Below are positions 61,992-64,000 of a stretch of 64,000 nt of DNA, piece by piece (positions within the stretch are counted from its first letter, which is position 1; the number at the start of each line of letters is the position of its first letter). Below the pieces are notes generated by a model. That model saw nothing but the letters and a program-made list of their open reading frames with translations, was not told the DNA's origin and did no database searches. Origin of the DNA: Flavihumibacter solisilvae (GTDB lineage: Bacteria; Bacteroidota; Bacteroidia; Chitinophagales; Chitinophagaceae); contig NZ_JSVC01000018.1 in the NCBI RefSeq assembly GCF_000814475.1, positions 1 to 64,000 on the forward strand. Direction: 5' to 3'. The position numbers and the translations under genes were made by a program.

Positions 61992-62510
61992 TTATTTCTT
62001 CGACAGGTAACGTTCCTTTAAGATGTTCATATGATGTTGTACATGGCCTGCCATGATATAACAAAGTGCGGCTACGCTTACCGGGTGATTACTTGCAGTA
62101 CCTGTTGAGTTGAGTTGTTCGATGTTGAAATCATCAATCATCAGTTCATTGCTTTTGCGCAGTTGCCTGAATTCGCGGATCATGTCTTTCCAGCCGCGGG
62201 CTGAGACATCAGTTCTTTCGGCCCAGGTGTTCTCATCAAAACCGGCAAGATGAGTTTCATCATAGCGGGCAATCCGGAGTGCGCGATATGAAAAAACGCG
62301 CTCTGCGTCGATGATGTGCTGGACCAGTTGCTTGATCGTCCATTTCCCATCAGCGTACGCATAGTCAATCTTTGAAGCAGGGATGTCGTCGAGCAGCTGG
62401 AGGAAGTCCTGGGTGTTTTTTTTGATTGCTTTCCTTACGGATTTGTCCTGCACCAGGCTTACATAATGCTTATAGAAATCTCCATAGACGAGGTTGTATG
62501 GCTGCTTCAT
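61992..62510 (-). CDS. DinB family protein
   Basis: 172 residues, helical. KWTIKQLVQHIIDAERVFSY and MAGHVQHHMNILKERYL supply the histidines of the DinB-type metal site. Related to bacillithiol/thiol transferases and to damage-inducible proteins; function not known. Not closely similar to the DinB-like protein at 52369. Confidence 0.9.
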   Translation of the reverse strand: MKQPYNLVYGDFYKHYVSLVQDKSVRKAIKKNTQDFLQLLDDIPASKIDYAYADGKWTIKQLVQHIIDAERVFSYRALRIARYDETHLAGFDENTWAERTDVSARGWKDMIREFRQLRKSNELMIDDFNIEQLNSTGTASNHPVSVAALCYIMAGHVQHHMNILKERYLSKK

Positions 62511-62557
62511 AACGATAAATTATTTCAAGTGAAATTAGTAAAATTTAATTGCTGCAT

Positions 62558-62565
62558 TATATTTG
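62558..62565 (+). promoter_or_regulatory. -7 element (TATATTTG) of the lipoprotein gene
   Basis: Exact TAnnTTTG, 17 bp before the ATG at 62583. Confidence 0.4.
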
Positions 62566-62582
62566 GCGTCTAAACCCTATCT

Positions 62583-63404
62583 ATGATAACTCGTGTACTC
62601 TCTGCTACATCAGTGCTGCTCTTTTTTATTTCCTGCTCAAAAGACCCGGTAAACGTTCCCATTAATCCAGTTGGTGAAACTCCGGGATTGCTGATGACTA
62701 AACGAATTTTCCAGACTACACTTGCTGACGGCCAGAAGATCATTGATTCATTTGGTTACGTGTATAACGACAAAAGACAGCTCACCCGTGTTACCTATCT
62801 CAACCTGGGCACCTATTTTCAACTTGAATACAAAGGTGACCTGGTCAACAAAGCCACCAGTTTCAGGAGTAATGGTGTGAAAATATCAACCCAGGTAAAT
62901 GTAATGATATGGGAAGCAGATGGAAGTACGATCAGGTGGGACCAATCCACTGAAGCAACAAACGGAGGAATTGACACAGCATATGTGTACTTCAATTTTG
63001 AAGGCCAGCAATTGCGATCAATACGCAAGTATTTACATGACCAGGTTGACGATCAACCGTACGAAGAACTGGTCCAGTATACTTATGACGCCCAGGGTGG
63101 CCTTGCATATCTCGACCACCAGGTCAACGGAAAGGTAAAGCGGCATTCGGTTGAAAAGAACGATGGAAGAAAAAATCCTTACCGCCTGATGACACCTGCA
63201 TCACTGATGTACCTTACTGGCAACAGCTTGTACACAACCACGCTTACCAGCCCCTTGTATTTAGCCGGAATAAATAACCCCCTTCAGACAGCTGCGGATG
63301 GACGAACAGAAACCTACGGTTATTCCTATAACACCCAGGGATATCCGCTTGCCATGACAATCGGAACCGGTTACCAGGTCTCTTATGAATACACTGAAGA
63401 GTAA
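62583..63404 (+). CDS. Hypothetical lipoprotein with YD/RHS-like strands
   Basis: 273 residues; signal ending in the lipobox FFISC (Cys18-19 region), then KDPVNVP. The rest consists of short beta-hairpins such as YVYNDKRQLTRVTYLN, YTYDAQGGLAYLDHQ and YGYSYNTQGYPLAMTI, which resemble YD-type repeats of cell-surface proteins (DUF4595-like). No enzyme motif. Probably a surface or periplasmic protein of unknown role. Confidence 0.7.
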   Translation: MITRVLSATSVLLFFISCSKDPVNVPINPVGETPGLLMTKRIFQTTLADGQKIIDSFGYVYNDKRQLTRVTYLNLGTYFQLEYKGDLVNKATSFRSNGVKISTQVNVMIWEADGSTIRWDQSTEATNGGIDTAYVYFNFEGQQLRSIRKYLHDQVDDQPYEELVQYTYDAQGGLAYLDHQVNGKVKRHSVEKNDGRKNPYRLMTPASLMYLTGNSLYTTTLTSPLYLAGINNPLQTAADGRTETYGYSYNTQGYPLAMTIGTGYQVSYEYTEE

Positions 63405-63414
63405 CAAAAAAAAA

Positions 63415-63443
63415 TTACCCGTCGGGTGCCACCCGTCGGGTAA
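63415..63443 (-). terminator. Terminator of the S8 protease gene
   Basis: TTACCCG / CGGGTAA outer stem and CGGGT / ACCCG inner stem with one T-T mismatch; nine T residues on the minus strand after it. Confidence 0.85.
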
Positions 63444-63480
63444 AATATGTTGAAAAAACGGAATTTCTTTGAAGTGAGGA

Positions 63481-64000
63481 TTATCCTCGTGAGCCCTGCT
63501 TCAGCTTGGACTTGGGTGCCTTCTTCTTTGAAGGAGCCGTGCCCTTAATGGTTTCGGCGAGTTTCGCTGCCTCGTAGGCATTCAGGAAACCACCTGACTT
63601 GCTGATCTCAGACAGGAATACCATGTCTTCGGAACCGGGTTTTTTCACCTTTTCTGCAGGAGGGGTAGCTGATTTTTCAATCACCATTTTCACTTCCTGA
63701 GGTGTGAGGGTAGGATAGTAGCTTAACAGGAATGCTGCTACTCCTGCTACAACCGGGCTTGCCATACTGGTTCCCTGCTGGTTACCATAAGTGTTCCCGC
63801 CAGGAATTGTTGAATAGATCTTCGTGCCCGGAGCAAATACATCTACTTCGTTCTTACCGTAGTTGGAGAACGATGCTGTATAGCTGCTGAAACCAGGCTC
63901 GGAAAGCGGATCGCTGCTGGCGCCAACTGTGATCCAGTTGCTGGCTTTCTCCTTCACGGCGCGGAGGTTCGCGTTGGGGAAGTTGTCCACTTCATCCACG
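63481..64000 (-). CDS. Subtilisin-like S8 family serine peptidase, N-terminal part outside the window
   Basis: At least 173 residues of the C-terminal part, open to the window end. The catalytic serine block GTSMASPVVAGVAAFLLSYY is present, preceded by WITVGASSDP and VDVFAPGTKIYSTIPGG as in subtilases. The Asp and His of the triad lie beyond the window. After the domain there is a lysine/proline/serine-rich tail (TAPSKKKAPKSKLKQGSRG), which is unusual for the family and may be a surface-contact or linker region. Confidence 0.94.
   Translation of the reverse strand, partial: VDEVDNFPNANLRAVKEKASNWITVGASSDPLSEPGFSSYTASFSNYGKNEVDVFAPGTKIYSTIPGGNTYGNQQGTSMASPVVAGVAAFLLSYYPTLTPQEVKMVIEKSATPPAEKVKKPGSEDMVFLSEISKSGGFLNAYEAAKLAETIKGTAPSKKKAPKSKLKQGSRG

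Overview
The window is chromosomal DNA from a member of the Bacteroidota, most likely the family Chitinophagaceae. The signs are TAnnTTTG-type -7 promoter elements with almost no Shine-Dalgarno sequences, tandem MacB/FtsX-type permeases of about 800 residues, SusC-like and PorT/OmpW-like outer-membrane barrels, the miaB / sigma-54 activator / lptE / secG gene order, a BlaI-M56 pair and a tRNA-His without encoded CCA. Roughly half the bases are G+C and coding density is high. I see no rRNA, CRISPR array, phage or intact insertion sequence. The species assignment is inference; the gene content is read directly.

Layout. 1-10 kb is housekeeping: msrA (cut by the window edge), a Pmp3-like membrane protein, prfB with a programmed +1 frameshift, pruA, two tandem outer-membrane barrel paralogues, then pyrimidine genes (pyrR, pyrB, pyrE) mixed with coaD, a hotdog thioesterase, a NUDIX hydrolase and a small copper-type HMA protein. 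10-14 kb carries an LEA-like lipoprotein, a WbqC-family protein, a gene-poor stretch with a broken HicB antitoxin, and a blaI-M56 regulatory pair with a candidate operator. 14-20 kb holds a membrane pyrophosphatase and a large AsmA protein. 20-28 kb contains two thioredoxin-fold proteins, YihY/BrkB, mltG and the secG-TPR-lptE-EBP-miaB run.

27.9-49.8 kb is the most striking block: a co-oriented array of about 19 kb encoding a HlyD-type adaptor, a 69-residue cysteine-containing secreted peptide candidate, a LolD/MacB-type ATPase, six full-length FtsX/MacB permeases in a row, a second ATPase and a TolC-type outer-membrane channel. A divergent NtrC-type response regulator and histidine kinase are separated from it by a 198-bp region with a 22-bp-period tandem repeat (candidate enhancer) and a sigma-54-like promoter. 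Together these look like one self-regulated tripartite envelope export or stress system. The six permeases fall into two sequence subtypes.

49.8-64 kb is a mixture: a small hypothetical, HdeD-like protein, CCG-domain Fe-S protein, YceI, DinB-like, NRDE, an ATP-grasp ligase overlapping a LysE-type exporter, a GNAT acetyltransferase, a TonB-type outer-membrane receptor, a region of 8-bp degenerate repeats, DUF445, tRNA-His, a Prc-like tail-specific protease, DinB, a lipoprotein, and the C-terminal half of a subtilisin-like protease cut by the window end.

Several genes (prfB, pyrB, the TlpA-like gene, the protease) have an exact TAnnTTTG element only 5-8 nt before the start codon, which points to leaderless or nearly leaderless mRNAs.
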